Notes under the pieces: model-generated
The model's database searches: none
Seen by the model: the letters and a program-made list of their open reading frames with translations, nothing else
Told to the model about the DNA's origin: nothing
Part shown: positions 6,923 to 13,170 of the stretch, in pieces
Position numbering within the stretch: the stretch's first letter is position 1
How the letters are laid out: every line of letters begins with the position of its first letter
Program-made: the position numbers and the translations under genes
Source: Candidatus Blautia intestinipullorum
Lineage (GTDB): Bacteria > Bacillota > Clostridia > Lachnospirales > Lachnospiraceae
Assembly: GCA_019120475.1 (NCBI GenBank)
Contig: DWVA01000195.1
Location: 1-20,619 of the forward strand
DNA length: 20,619 bases
Reading direction: 5' to 3'

Positions 6923-7342
6923 ATGCGTATTTTAGGATTGGATTACGGGTCTAAAACAGTTGGCGTGGCAGTCAGCGATCCTCTGGGACTGACCGCGCAG
7001 CGGGTGGAGACTATCTGGAGGAAGCAGGAAAACAAGCTCCGCAGGACTCTGGCTCGTATTGAAGAACTGACAGCAGAGTACGGAGTGGAAAAGATCGTGG
7101 TCGGGCTTCCGAAAAATATGAACAATACCATGGGAGAACGTGCGGAAAAAACTTTGGAATTTAAAGAAATGCTGGAAAAAAGGACAGGTATTCCTGTTGT
7201 AATGTGGGATGAGCGGCTTACGACAGCGGCGGCGGAACGCACGCTGATAGAAGCCGGAGTGCGCAGAGAAAACAGAAAGGAACATCTGGATTCGATCGCA
7301 GCGGTTTTTATTTTACAGGGATATCTTGATTCCCTGCAGTGA
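6923..7342 (+). CDS. ruvX: RuvX/YqgF family RNase H-fold nuclease (pre-16S rRNA processing)
   Basis: A 139-residue RNase H-like protein of normal family length. In E. coli YqgF matures the 5' end of 16S rRNA and the family has also been proposed as a Holliday junction resolvase. Motifs visible: LGLDYGSKTVGVAVSDPLG (4-22) with catalytic D7, VVGLPKNMN (59-67), WDERLTT (95-101) with the acidic pair D96/E97, and HLDSIAAVFILQGYL (121-135) with D123. These four segments supply the expected acidic site. The ATG lies 4 bases after the ireB stop with only a weak ribosome-binding sequence inside the end of ireB, suggesting translational coupling. The DUF1292 gene follows 15 bases later. Confidence 0.94.
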   Translation: MRILGLDYGSKTVGVAVSDPLGLTAQRVETIWRKQENKLRRTLARIEELTAEYGVEKIVVGLPKNMNNTMGERAEKTLEFKEMLEKRTGIPVVMWDERLTTAAAERTLIEAGVRRENRKEHLDSIAAVFILQGYLDSLQ

Positions 7343-7357
7343 GATAAGGAAGAAAAC

Positions 7358-7615
7358 ATGGAAAAAATTAAATTTCAGTCTCCGGATGGAACAGAAGAGG
7401 AATTTTATATAGAGGAGCAGACCAGGATCGGAGGTATTTCTTACCTTCTGGTATCGGATTCTCCTGCCGACGAGGCGGAAGCCTATATTTTAAAGGACGT
7501 ATCATCAGACGCAAGCCCGGAGGCGTGCTACGAGATGGTAGAGGACGAAGAAGAACTGAAAGCAGTTTATAAAGTATTTGAACAGATGCTGGAGGACGTG
7601 AATCTGGAAATGTAA
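7358..7615 (+). CDS. DUF1292 family protein (YrzB-like)
   Basis: A small acidic protein of 85 residues. Its beginning, EKIKFQSPDGTEEEFYIEEQ, is the typical DUF1292 opening, with a predicted beta-hairpin core (ISYLLVSD, AYILKDV) and an acidic helical tail (MVEDEEELKAVYKVFEQML). The biochemical function of the family is unknown. It is the usual third member of the ireB-ruvX-DUF1292 set in Firmicutes. AAGGAAG about 6 bases before the ATG supports the start. After its stop the cluster is interrupted by 83 bases with a strong hairpin and then RNase J. Confidence 0.92.
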   Translation: MEKIKFQSPDGTEEEFYIEEQTRIGGISYLLVSDSPADEAEAYILKDVSSDASPEACYEMVEDEEELKAVYKVFEQMLEDVNLEM

Positions 7616-7640
7616 AACTAAAAATGGAATGGAAGCTTGA

Positions 7641-7661
7641 AGGAATGCCGCAGGTATTCCT
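7641..7661 (+). other. Intergenic hairpin upstream of RNase J
   Basis: AGGAATGCC (7641-7649) pairs with GGTATTCCT (7653-7661), 9 pairs with one G-U, around a GCA loop. A further CTT/AAG pairing flanks it after a 2-base bulge. Only a weak T run follows (TAAGTTTGTG). It sits 38 bases before the TTG start of RNase J and could be a partial terminator of the ireB operon, a processing site, or an autoregulatory element. Confidence 0.55.
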
Positions 7662-7698
7662 AAGTTTGTGTGCCATAAAAAAGACGGAGGTGCATTGA

Positions 7699-9591
7699 TT
7701 GAAAAGTGATAATAATATGAGAACAAATAATCACGAAAGACAGAAAAAGAACGGCACTTATACAAGAAATGCCGGGAACAATACAAGAAAACAGACTGCG
7801 AAGCAGAAAAATAACAAATATCGTCCGAAACAGAGAAGCGCAGGAAAATACGCAGAGAAAGCTGCTTTGAAAAACAATATGCCGAAAACGGCGGGAAAAG
7901 GCGCCGGAAAGGCGGCGTCCGGACGCAGAGGACGAAGAAACACGGAAAAGCTGAAGATCATTCCTCTGGGCGGTCTTGAGCAGATCGGAATGAATATTAC
8001 AGCTTTCGAGTATGGAGAGAGTATAGTAGTAGTAGACTGCGGCCTGTCTTTCCCGGAAGACGATATGCTGGGGATCGATCTCGTAATTCCGGACGTTACT
8101 TATCTGAAGGAAAATATCTCAAAAGTCAAGGGATTTGTCATTACTCACGGACATGAGGACCACATCGGAGCGCTTCCCTATGTGCTGAAAGAGGTCAACG
8201 TTCCCATTTATTCTACAAAGCTCACGCTTGGGCTGATCACCAATAAACTGAAAGAACATAATCTGGTCCGTTCCACAAAGCTGAAAGAAGTAAAACACGG
8301 CCAGGTGATCAATCTGGGAGATTTTTCCGTTGAATTTATCAAGACAAACCACAGTATCCAGGACGCTTCTGCTCTGGCTATCTACTCTCCGGCGGGAATC
8401 GTTGTCCATACAGGAGATTTTAAAGTGGACTATACTCCGGTGTTCGGCGACGCTATCGACCTGCAGCGTTTTGCGGAGATCGGAAAAAAAGGGGTTCTTG
8501 CTCTGATGTGCGAGAGTACCAATGCGGAACGCCAGGGATTTACCATGTCCGAGAGAACAGTAGGAAAAGTTTTTGACAATCTTTTCAATGAATACCGCAG
8601 CACCAGGATCATTATCGCTACTTTTGCTTCCAATGTGGACCGCGTGCAGCAGATCATCAATACTGCCTATCGTTTCGGAAGAAAGGTTGCGGTGGAAGGC
8701 AGGAGCATGGTGAACGTCATCAGTACGGCGTCGGAGCTGGGATATTTAAGAATACCGGACAATACGCTGATCGATGTGGATCAGGTCAAGGATTATCCGG
8801 ACGATAAGGTGGTTCTGATAACTACCGGAAGCCAGGGCGAGTCCATGGCGGCTCTGTCCCGGATGGCGGCCAATATCCACAAAAAAATCACCATCAAGCC
8901 CAACGATACTATTATTTTCAGTTCAAACCCCATCCCGGGCAATGAGAAAGCGGTTTCCAAGGTGATCAACGAGCTGTACATGAAAGGCGCGAAGGTTATC
9001 TTCCAGGATGTTCATGTATCCGGACATGCCTGTCAGGAAGAGATCAAGCTGATCTATTCCCTGGTACGGCCGAAATATGCGGTGCCGATCCACGGAGAAT
9101 ACCGTCATCTGACTGCGCAGAAGCATCTTGCTGAGGAGCTGGGGATCCCTAAAGAGAATATTTTCATTCTCTCTTCAGGAAATGTGCTGGAGCTGGACGA
9201 GTACGGCGCGGCGGTTACAGGAAGCGTACAGACAGGCGGGATCCTGGTAGACGGCCTTGGAGTAGGAGATGTAGGAAACATTGTGCTCCGTGACCGCCAG
9301 CATCTTGCGGAGGACGGCATTATGATCGTTGTGATGACGCTGGAGCGTCACAGCAATACTGTACTTGCCGGACCGGATATCGTTTCCAGAGGCTTTGTTT
9401 ATGTGAGAGAATCGGAAGATCTGATGGATCACGCCAGGGAAGTGGTGGAGCAGGCGCTGGATACCTGCATAGAGAAACATATCACCGACTGGGGAAAGAT
9501 CAAACTGGTGGTAAAGGACGCTGTGGGAGATTACCTGTGGAAGCGTACCAAGAGAAGACCTATGATCCTGCCGATCATCATGGAGGCATGA
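7699..9591 (+). CDS. rnj: Ribonuclease J with long basic N-terminal extension
   Basis: A 630-residue metallo-beta-lactamase/beta-CASP ribonuclease with endo- and 5'-3' exonuclease activity, central to mRNA decay and rRNA maturation. It starts at TTG 7699, placed 8 bases after GGAGG (7686-7690); the next ATG (7717) is too far from that site. Residues 1-84 form a Lys/Arg/Asn-rich, probably disordered extension; bacterial RNase J is usually about 555 residues. The enzyme core begins LKIIPLGGLEQIG (85-97). Metal ligands are H150, H152, D154 and H155 in THGHEDHIG, H218, and D240 in HTGDF. The beta-CASP region includes IIIATFASNVDRVQQII (304-320), and the C-terminal domain ends RRPMILPIIMEA. The YlbF-family gene starts 4 bases later. 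Only one RNase J gene is visible here. Confidence 0.96.
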   Translation: MKSDNNMRTNNHERQKKNGTYTRNAGNNTRKQTAKQKNNKYRPKQRSAGKYAEKAALKNNMPKTAGKGAGKAASGRRGRRNTEKLKIIPLGGLEQIGMNITAFEYGESIVVVDCGLSFPEDDMLGIDLVIPDVTYLKENISKVKGFVITHGHEDHIGALPYVLKEVNVPIYSTKLTLGLITNKLKEHNLVRSTKLKEVKHGQVINLGDFSVEFIKTNHSIQDASALAIYSPAGIVVHTGDFKVDYTPVFGDAIDLQRFAEIGKKGVLALMCESTNAERQGFTMSERTVGKVFDNLFNEYRSTRIIIATFASNVDRVQQIINTAYRFGRKVAVEGRSMVNVISTASELGYLRIPDNTLIDVDQVKDYPDDKVVLITTGSQGESMAALSRMAANIHKKITIKPNDTIIFSSNPIPGNEKAVSKVINELYMKGAKVIFQDVHVSGHACQEEIKLIYSLVRPKYAVPIHGEYRHLTAQKHLAEELGIPKENIFILSSGNVLELDEYGAAVTGSVQTGGILVDGLGVGDVGNIVLRDRQHLAEDGIMIVVMTLERHSNTVLAGPDIVSRGFVYVRESEDLMDHAREVVEQALDTCIEKHITDWGKIKLVVKDAVGDYLWKRTKRRPMILPIIMEA

Positions 9592-9594
9592 TCC

Positions 9595-9933
9595 ATGGAT
9601 GCTATTGAGAAGAATATCCATACACTTCTGGTATCCATTAAAAGAAGCGATATATATCAGGAATACAAAAAACAGGAAAAAATACTGAATGAAAATCCGG
9701 AACTGGCGGAAAGAGTCAGCCAGTTCCGGGCGGACAATTTCAGGCTCCAGAACGAATGCGGCCGGGACAATCTTTTCAGTACGGCGGAACAGCTTTCCAG
9801 GGAATCGGCGGAGCTTCGGAGAATTCCTCAGGTAAACGCATATCTTGACGCGGAGCTTGCTCTTTGCAGGCTCATGCAGCATATATGCAGAAGCCTCACC
9901 GCAGGAATTGATATGAACATACCTCCTCTCTGA
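9595..9933 (+). CDS. YlbF family protein
   Basis: A 112-residue, almost entirely alpha-helical protein of the YlbF/YmcA family. The core is IYQEYKKQEKILNENPELAERVSQFRADNF split across residues 20-49, followed by ELRRIPQVNAYLDAELALCRLMQHI. Repeated short helices with the ENPEL and QVNAYLDAE segments are typical of the family. In Bacillus, YlbF, YmcA and YaaT form the Y-complex that directs RNase Y cleavage of mRNAs. Here the gene starts 4 bases after RNase J, so a role in tuning RNA decay is plausible, though this is inference from family and position. Its stop overlaps an ATG of the next frame, but the likely start of the MltG-like gene is 39 bases further on. Which family member it corresponds to cannot be told by eye. 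Confidence 0.88.
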   Translation: MDAIEKNIHTLLVSIKRSDIYQEYKKQEKILNENPELAERVSQFRADNFRLQNECGRDNLFSTAEQLSRESAELRRIPQVNAYLDAELALCRLMQHICRSLTAGIDMNIPPL

Positions 9934-9971
9934 TGAAGCAGTCAGAAAGGAGCACCGGAAGGGAGGAACCT

Positions 9972-10373
9972 ATGGGAGATACAAGAGACAGGATGGGAAA
10001 TGCAGGAGTGGCCGTTGCCAGCGGCGCTTTCAGAATGGCGCTGTATGTCTGCGTGGTCGTTCTGATCATCTGGATAGGAAAAGTTACATATCAGTTTGGA
10101 TATGATGTATTTAATCAGCAGGCCATGAGTCCGGGGGAAGGACAGGAAGTCACGGTGGTCGTAAAAGAGGATGATTCGGTTTATGATATCGCCAAAACGC
10201 TGGAGAGCAAGGGCCTTGTAGAGGACGCCCTTGTATTCTGGGTACAGGAAAAGCTTTCCAACTACAGCGGGCAGATGAAGCCGGGAACATATCTTCTCAG
10301 CACTGCCTACACTCCCTCAAGGATCATGGGGATCCTGGCGGGAGATGCGGATCAAGAAGGAGCAGACTCGTGA
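9972..10373 (+). CDS. MltG-like membrane protein without lytic transglycosylase domain
   Basis: A 133-residue protein from ATG 9972, chosen because GGGAGG (9961-9966) lies 5 bases upstream; an upstream ATG at 9933 lacks such a site. One transmembrane helix spans about 20-37 (LYVCVVVLIIWIG), giving a short cytoplasmic N-terminus. The outer part resembles the LysM-like first domain of the MltG/YceG transglycosylase: VTVVVKEDDSVYDIAKTLESKGLV (60-83 in pieces), then MKPGTYLLSTAYTPSRIMGIL. The catalytic domain with its essential glutamate is missing; the protein stops where that domain should begin. Position fits mltG (yrrL), which in Bacillus lies just before yrrM (trmR). It may be a peptidoglycan-binding or regulatory remnant rather than an enzyme. 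The stop overlaps the GTG of trmR by 4 bases. Confidence 0.82.
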   Translation: MGDTRDRMGNAGVAVASGAFRMALYVCVVVLIIWIGKVTYQFGYDVFNQQAMSPGEGQEVTVVVKEDDSVYDIAKTLESKGLVEDALVFWVQEKLSNYSGQMKPGTYLLSTAYTPSRIMGILAGDADQEGADS

Positions 10374-11014
10374 TCGTAGAAGAGAGAATGAGAACGTTTA
10401 TCAATTCTCTGGACAGAGGAAACACGCCGTTTCTGGAAAAACTGGAAAAGGAGGCTCTGGAGGCGGAGGTGCCCATTATCCGGCGGGAAATGCAGAGTTT
10501 TATCAAAGTGCTTCTGGCGCTTCAGAAGCCGGAGCGGATACTGGAGGTGGGGACAGCCGTAGGCTTCTCCACACTTCTTATGTGCGAGTACGGTCCGGAG
10601 GATCTTCATATTACGACTATAGAAAATTATGAGAAAAGAATCCCTCTGGCAAAAGAAAATTTCCGCAGGGCCGGAAGGGAAGAACAGATCACTCTTATGG
10701 AAGGGGACGCGGGAAGTATTCTCGGAGAACTTTCCGGGCCATACGACATGATCTTTATGGACGCCGCAAAAGGCCAGTATATACACTGGCTGGAGGACGT
10801 TCTGAGACTTCTGAAGCCGGGAGGGATCCTTCTTTCTGATAATGTCCTCCAGGAAGGAGAACTGATCCAGTCTCATTATCTTGTAGAGCGAAGAGACAGG
10901 ACGATTTATAAAAGAATGCGGGAATATCTTTATGTCCTGAAGCATGATTCCCGTATGACCACCAGTATCCTTCCGCTTGGAGACGGAGCGGCTCTCAGCG
11001 TGAAGGTGAAATGA
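10370..11014 (+). CDS. trmR: O-methyltransferase, probable tRNA 5-hydroxyuridine methyltransferase TrmR
   Basis: A 214-residue SAM-dependent class I O-methyltransferase. It starts at GTG 10370 overlapping the previous stop by 4 bases, with AAGGAG about 8 bases upstream. Motif I is ILEVGTAVGFSTL (57-69), an acidic SAM-ribose residue follows in TTIENYEKR, and the metal-site residues are FMDAAKGQY (129-137) and SDNVLQEG (156-163). The sequence follows the YrrM pattern. In Bacillus TrmR (yrrM) methylates 5-hydroxyuridine at wobble position 34 to mo5U and lies next to the hydroxylation genes yrrN/yrrO; here a U32-family gene follows 56 bases later, giving the same pathway pair. The broader family includes catechol O-methyltransferase-like enzymes, so the tRNA role rests mainly on context. 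Confidence 0.9.
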   Translation: MIVEERMRTFINSLDRGNTPFLEKLEKEALEAEVPIIRREMQSFIKVLLALQKPERILEVGTAVGFSTLLMCEYGPEDLHITTIENYEKRIPLAKENFRRAGREEQITLMEGDAGSILGELSGPYDMIFMDAAKGQYIHWLEDVLRLLKPGGILLSDNVLQEGELIQSHYLVERRDRTIYKRMREYLYVLKHDSRMTTSILPLGDGAALSVKVK

Positions 11015-11070
11015 AACCATAAACAAATAAGCAACCTGGATGCCGAAATACACGGCAGGAAAGAGGAAAG

Positions 11071-12306
11071 ATGAGGAATGTGGAGTTACTGGTGCCGGCC
11101 AGCAGTCTGGAAGTTCTGAAGATTGCAGTGGTCTTCGGCGCGGATGCTGTATATATCGGAGGAGAGGCTTTCGGCCTTCGGGCGAAAGCCAAAAATTTTT
11201 CTCGGGAGGATATGAAAGCCGGGATTGCCTTTGCCCATGAACACGGGGCGAAAGTTTATGTGACAGTGAATATCCTGGCCCACAATGCTGATCTGGAAGG
11301 AGTGCGGGAGTATCTTTATGAACTGAAGGAGATAAAGCCCGACGCCCTGATCATCGCGGATCCGGGAATTTTTACTTATGCCAGAGAAATCTGCCCGGAA
11401 ATCGAATGCCATATCAGCACACAGGCAAACAACACCAATTATGAAACCTACCTTTTCTGGCACAGGCTGGGAGCAAAAAGAGTAGTGACAGCCCGGGAGC
11501 TTTCACTGGAAGAGATCCGGGAGATCCGGAAACATATTCCGGAGGATATGGAAATTGAAACCTTTATTCACGGCGCAATGTGCATTTCTTATTCCGGACG
11601 CTGCCTTCTCAGCAGTTTTCTGGCGGGAAGAGACGCAAACAGAGGCGCCTGTACCCATCCCTGCCGCTGGAAATATTCCGTGGTGGAGGAAAAAAGACCG
11701 GGAGAATATATGCCGGTATTTGAGAATGAAAGGGGAACCTTTATTTTCAATTCCAAAGATCTTTGTATGATCGAACATATGGATGACATACTGACAAGCG
11801 GGATAGACAGTCTGAAGATCGAAGGCCGGATGAAAACAGCCCTTTATGTGGCTACAGTGGCCCGGACTTACCGGAAAGCCATTGACGACTATCTGGAGTC
11901 TCCGGAAAAATACAGAGCCAATATGGACTGGTATAAAAATCAGATATCCAACTGTACCTACCGCCAGTTTACCACCGGATTTTTCTACGGAAAACCGGAT
12001 GAAGATGCCCAGATTTATGACAGCAATACTTATGTGAAGGAGTATACTTATCTGGGATATGCGGAGGAAGTGGACGAAAAGGGCCTGGTCCACATTACCC
12101 AGAGAAATAAGTTTACCGTAGGGGAAACGATAGAGGTGATGAAGCCGGATGGAACGGATCTTACAGTTGAAGTAAAAGCAATTTACGACGGAGACGGGAA
12201 TTCTGTGGAGAGCGCGCCTCATCCCCAGCAGAAGCTGGCGGTAGACCTTGGCGTGAATGTGGAAAAATACGACCTGCTCCGGAGAGCGGAAGCTCCATCA
12301 GAATAA
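11071..12306 (+). CDS. trhP: U32 family protein, probable tRNA U34 hydroxylation protein TrhP
   Basis: A 411-residue U32 'peptidase' family protein. Residues 1-270 form a TIM-barrel-like domain beginning ELLVPASSLEVLKIAVVFGA, with GADAVYIGG, HISTQANNTN (114-123) and IHGAMCISYSGRC (166-178). Four cysteines, C171, C178, C194 and C198 (GACTHPCRW), provide a likely iron-sulfur site. IEGRMKT (250-256) is a family signature, and a C-terminal beta domain covers about 325-405. TrhP proteins in Bacillus and E. coli hydroxylate U34 of tRNA using prephenate-derived chemistry, supplying the substrate for TrmR, encoded just upstream here. Peptidase activity, the historical annotation, is doubtful. AGAGGAAAG precedes the ATG. 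A bidirectional terminator separates the gene from convergent sigK. Confidence 0.92.
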   Translation: MRNVELLVPASSLEVLKIAVVFGADAVYIGGEAFGLRAKAKNFSREDMKAGIAFAHEHGAKVYVTVNILAHNADLEGVREYLYELKEIKPDALIIADPGIFTYAREICPEIECHISTQANNTNYETYLFWHRLGAKRVVTARELSLEEIREIRKHIPEDMEIETFIHGAMCISYSGRCLLSSFLAGRDANRGACTHPCRWKYSVVEEKRPGEYMPVFENERGTFIFNSKDLCMIEHMDDILTSGIDSLKIEGRMKTALYVATVARTYRKAIDDYLESPEKYRANMDWYKNQISNCTYRQFTTGFFYGKPDEDAQIYDSNTYVKEYTYLGYAEEVDEKGLVHITQRNKFTVGETIEVMKPDGTDLTVEVKAIYDGDGNSVESAPHPQQKLAVDLGVNVEKYDLLRRAEAPSE

Positions 12307-12312
12307 AAGGAT

Positions 12313-12358
12313 GCGGAAGAGAAAGTCTGTAAAGAAAACTTTTTTCTTCCGCTTTTTT
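12313..12358. terminator. Bidirectional terminator between trhP and sigK
   Basis: GCGGAAGA (12313-12320) pairs with TCTTCCGC (12345-12352), with additional A/T pairing inside extending the stem. A T run follows on the plus strand (12353-12358). On the minus strand the stem is followed by CCTTTTATTC, also T-rich. It lies 6 bases after the trhP stop and 17 bases beyond the sigK stop, so it probably serves both convergent genes. Confidence 0.85.
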
Positions 12359-12369
12359 ATTTGAAATTT

Positions 12370-13035
12370 TCAATGGCTGTTTCCCTCATTCCGGGACTGC
12401 GGTCCGGAAGTGTCCTCCTCAAAGATGCCTCTGAGTTTTTTCAGCGCGTTTTTTTCAATGCGGGATACATAGGACCGGCTGATATTCAGCTCTCCGGCTA
12501 TTTTCCTCTGGGTCTGCTCCGGAACTCCAAAGAGACCGTAGCGCAGACAGATCACCTGATATTCTTTTGGGGAAAGAAGCTCTTTCATAGAGGACATCAG
12601 GCGGCGGATATCTTCCCGTGTAGAATATTCTGTCACAATATCCACAGGAGGGCTTTCGATAATATCAAGAAGACTGATCTCGTTTCCCTCTTTATCTGTT
12701 CCGATAGGCTCGTAGAGAGAAACTTCTCTGGAATGTTTTTTCTTGGAGCGGAGCATCATCAGAAGCTCGTTGTCGATACATCGGGCTGCGTAGGTGGAAA
12801 GCCGCGCGGATTTTGAAGCGTCGAAGGTGGATACCGCCTTGATCAGCCCGATTGTTCCAATAGATATCAGATCATCCAGCTCCTCGTCGGCGCCCTGATA
12901 TTTTTTTACAACATGGGCCACGAGGCGGAGATTGCGCTCGATCAGGATATTTTTTGCTTCCAAATCGCCCTCCCGGCAACGTTGAAGATAGAGTTTTTCC
13001 TCGGCAGATGTCAAAGGTTTCAGGAAGGTCTTCAA
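12370..13035 (-). CDS. sigK: Sporulation sigma factor SigK without pro-sequence
   Basis: A 221-residue sigma-70 family factor matching SigK of the mother cell, which directs late spore coat genes. Region 2 includes IERNLRLVAHVVKKY (32-46), DLISIGTIGLIKAVSTF and STYAARCIDNELLMMLR. The linker SLYEPIGTDKEGNEISLLDI is typical of SigK. Region 4 has the helix-turn-helix TQRKIAGELNISRSYVSRIEK. The start is TTG (complement of 13033-13035), preceded by GAGGTG. An in-frame TGA four codons upstream (complement of 13045-13047) excludes any longer N-terminus. The membrane-anchoring pro-sequence of Bacillus pro-SigK is therefore absent, as in Clostridioides difficile. The gene is intact, with no skin-type interruption. 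A promoter of the SigE/SigK class lies just upstream. Confidence 0.93.
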   Translation of the reverse strand: MKTFLKPLTSAEEKLYLQRCREGDLEAKNILIERNLRLVAHVVKKYQGADEELDDLISIGTIGLIKAVSTFDASKSARLSTYAARCIDNELLMMLRSKKKHSREVSLYEPIGTDKEGNEISLLDIIESPPVDIVTEYSTREDIRRLMSSMKELLSPKEYQVICLRYGLFGVPEQTQRKIAGELNISRSYVSRIEKNALKKLRGIFEEDTSGPQSRNEGNSH

Positions 13036-13062
13036 AGCTTCACCTCAAAGGGGATTTCCTTA

Positions 13063-13091
13063 TAGTTTATGAAAAGGACTGGCTTTTCGTG
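13063..13091 (-). promoter_or_regulatory. SigK/SigE-type promoter of sigK
   Basis: On the minus strand, CACG (complement of 13088-13091), 16 bases, then CATAAACTA (complement of 13063-13071). The -10 fits the SigK form CATANNNTA exactly and seven of eight positions of the SigE form CATACAMT. CAC fits the SigK -35 core. The predicted start near 13056 leaves a leader of about 20 bases containing GAGGTG. On the plus strand, AAAGGACTGGC (13073-13083), within the spacer, resembles a SpoIIID box with one mismatch. Confidence 0.6.
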
Positions 13092-13106
13092 CTTTTCCAA
13101 TAAATC

Positions 13107-13135
13107 TTGACGGCAAAAGGGGCAGGCAGTATACT
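13107..13135 (+). promoter_or_regulatory. SigA-type promoter of ribokinase gene
   Basis: TTGACG (13107-13112), 17 bases, TATACT (13130-13135), one mismatch from consensus in each hexamer. Predicted start is near 13142, giving a leader of about 29 bases with AAGGAGG placed 7 bases before the GTG. Confidence 0.85.
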
Positions 13136-13170
13136 GAAAACAAATATTTCTGAAAAAAGGAGGCGGCAGC

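Noticed and set aside
9933..9971. Upstream ATG for the MltG-like gene overlapping the YlbF-family stop
   Set aside because: No ribosome-binding sequence at a proper distance, whereas GGGAGG sits 5 bases before ATG 9972.
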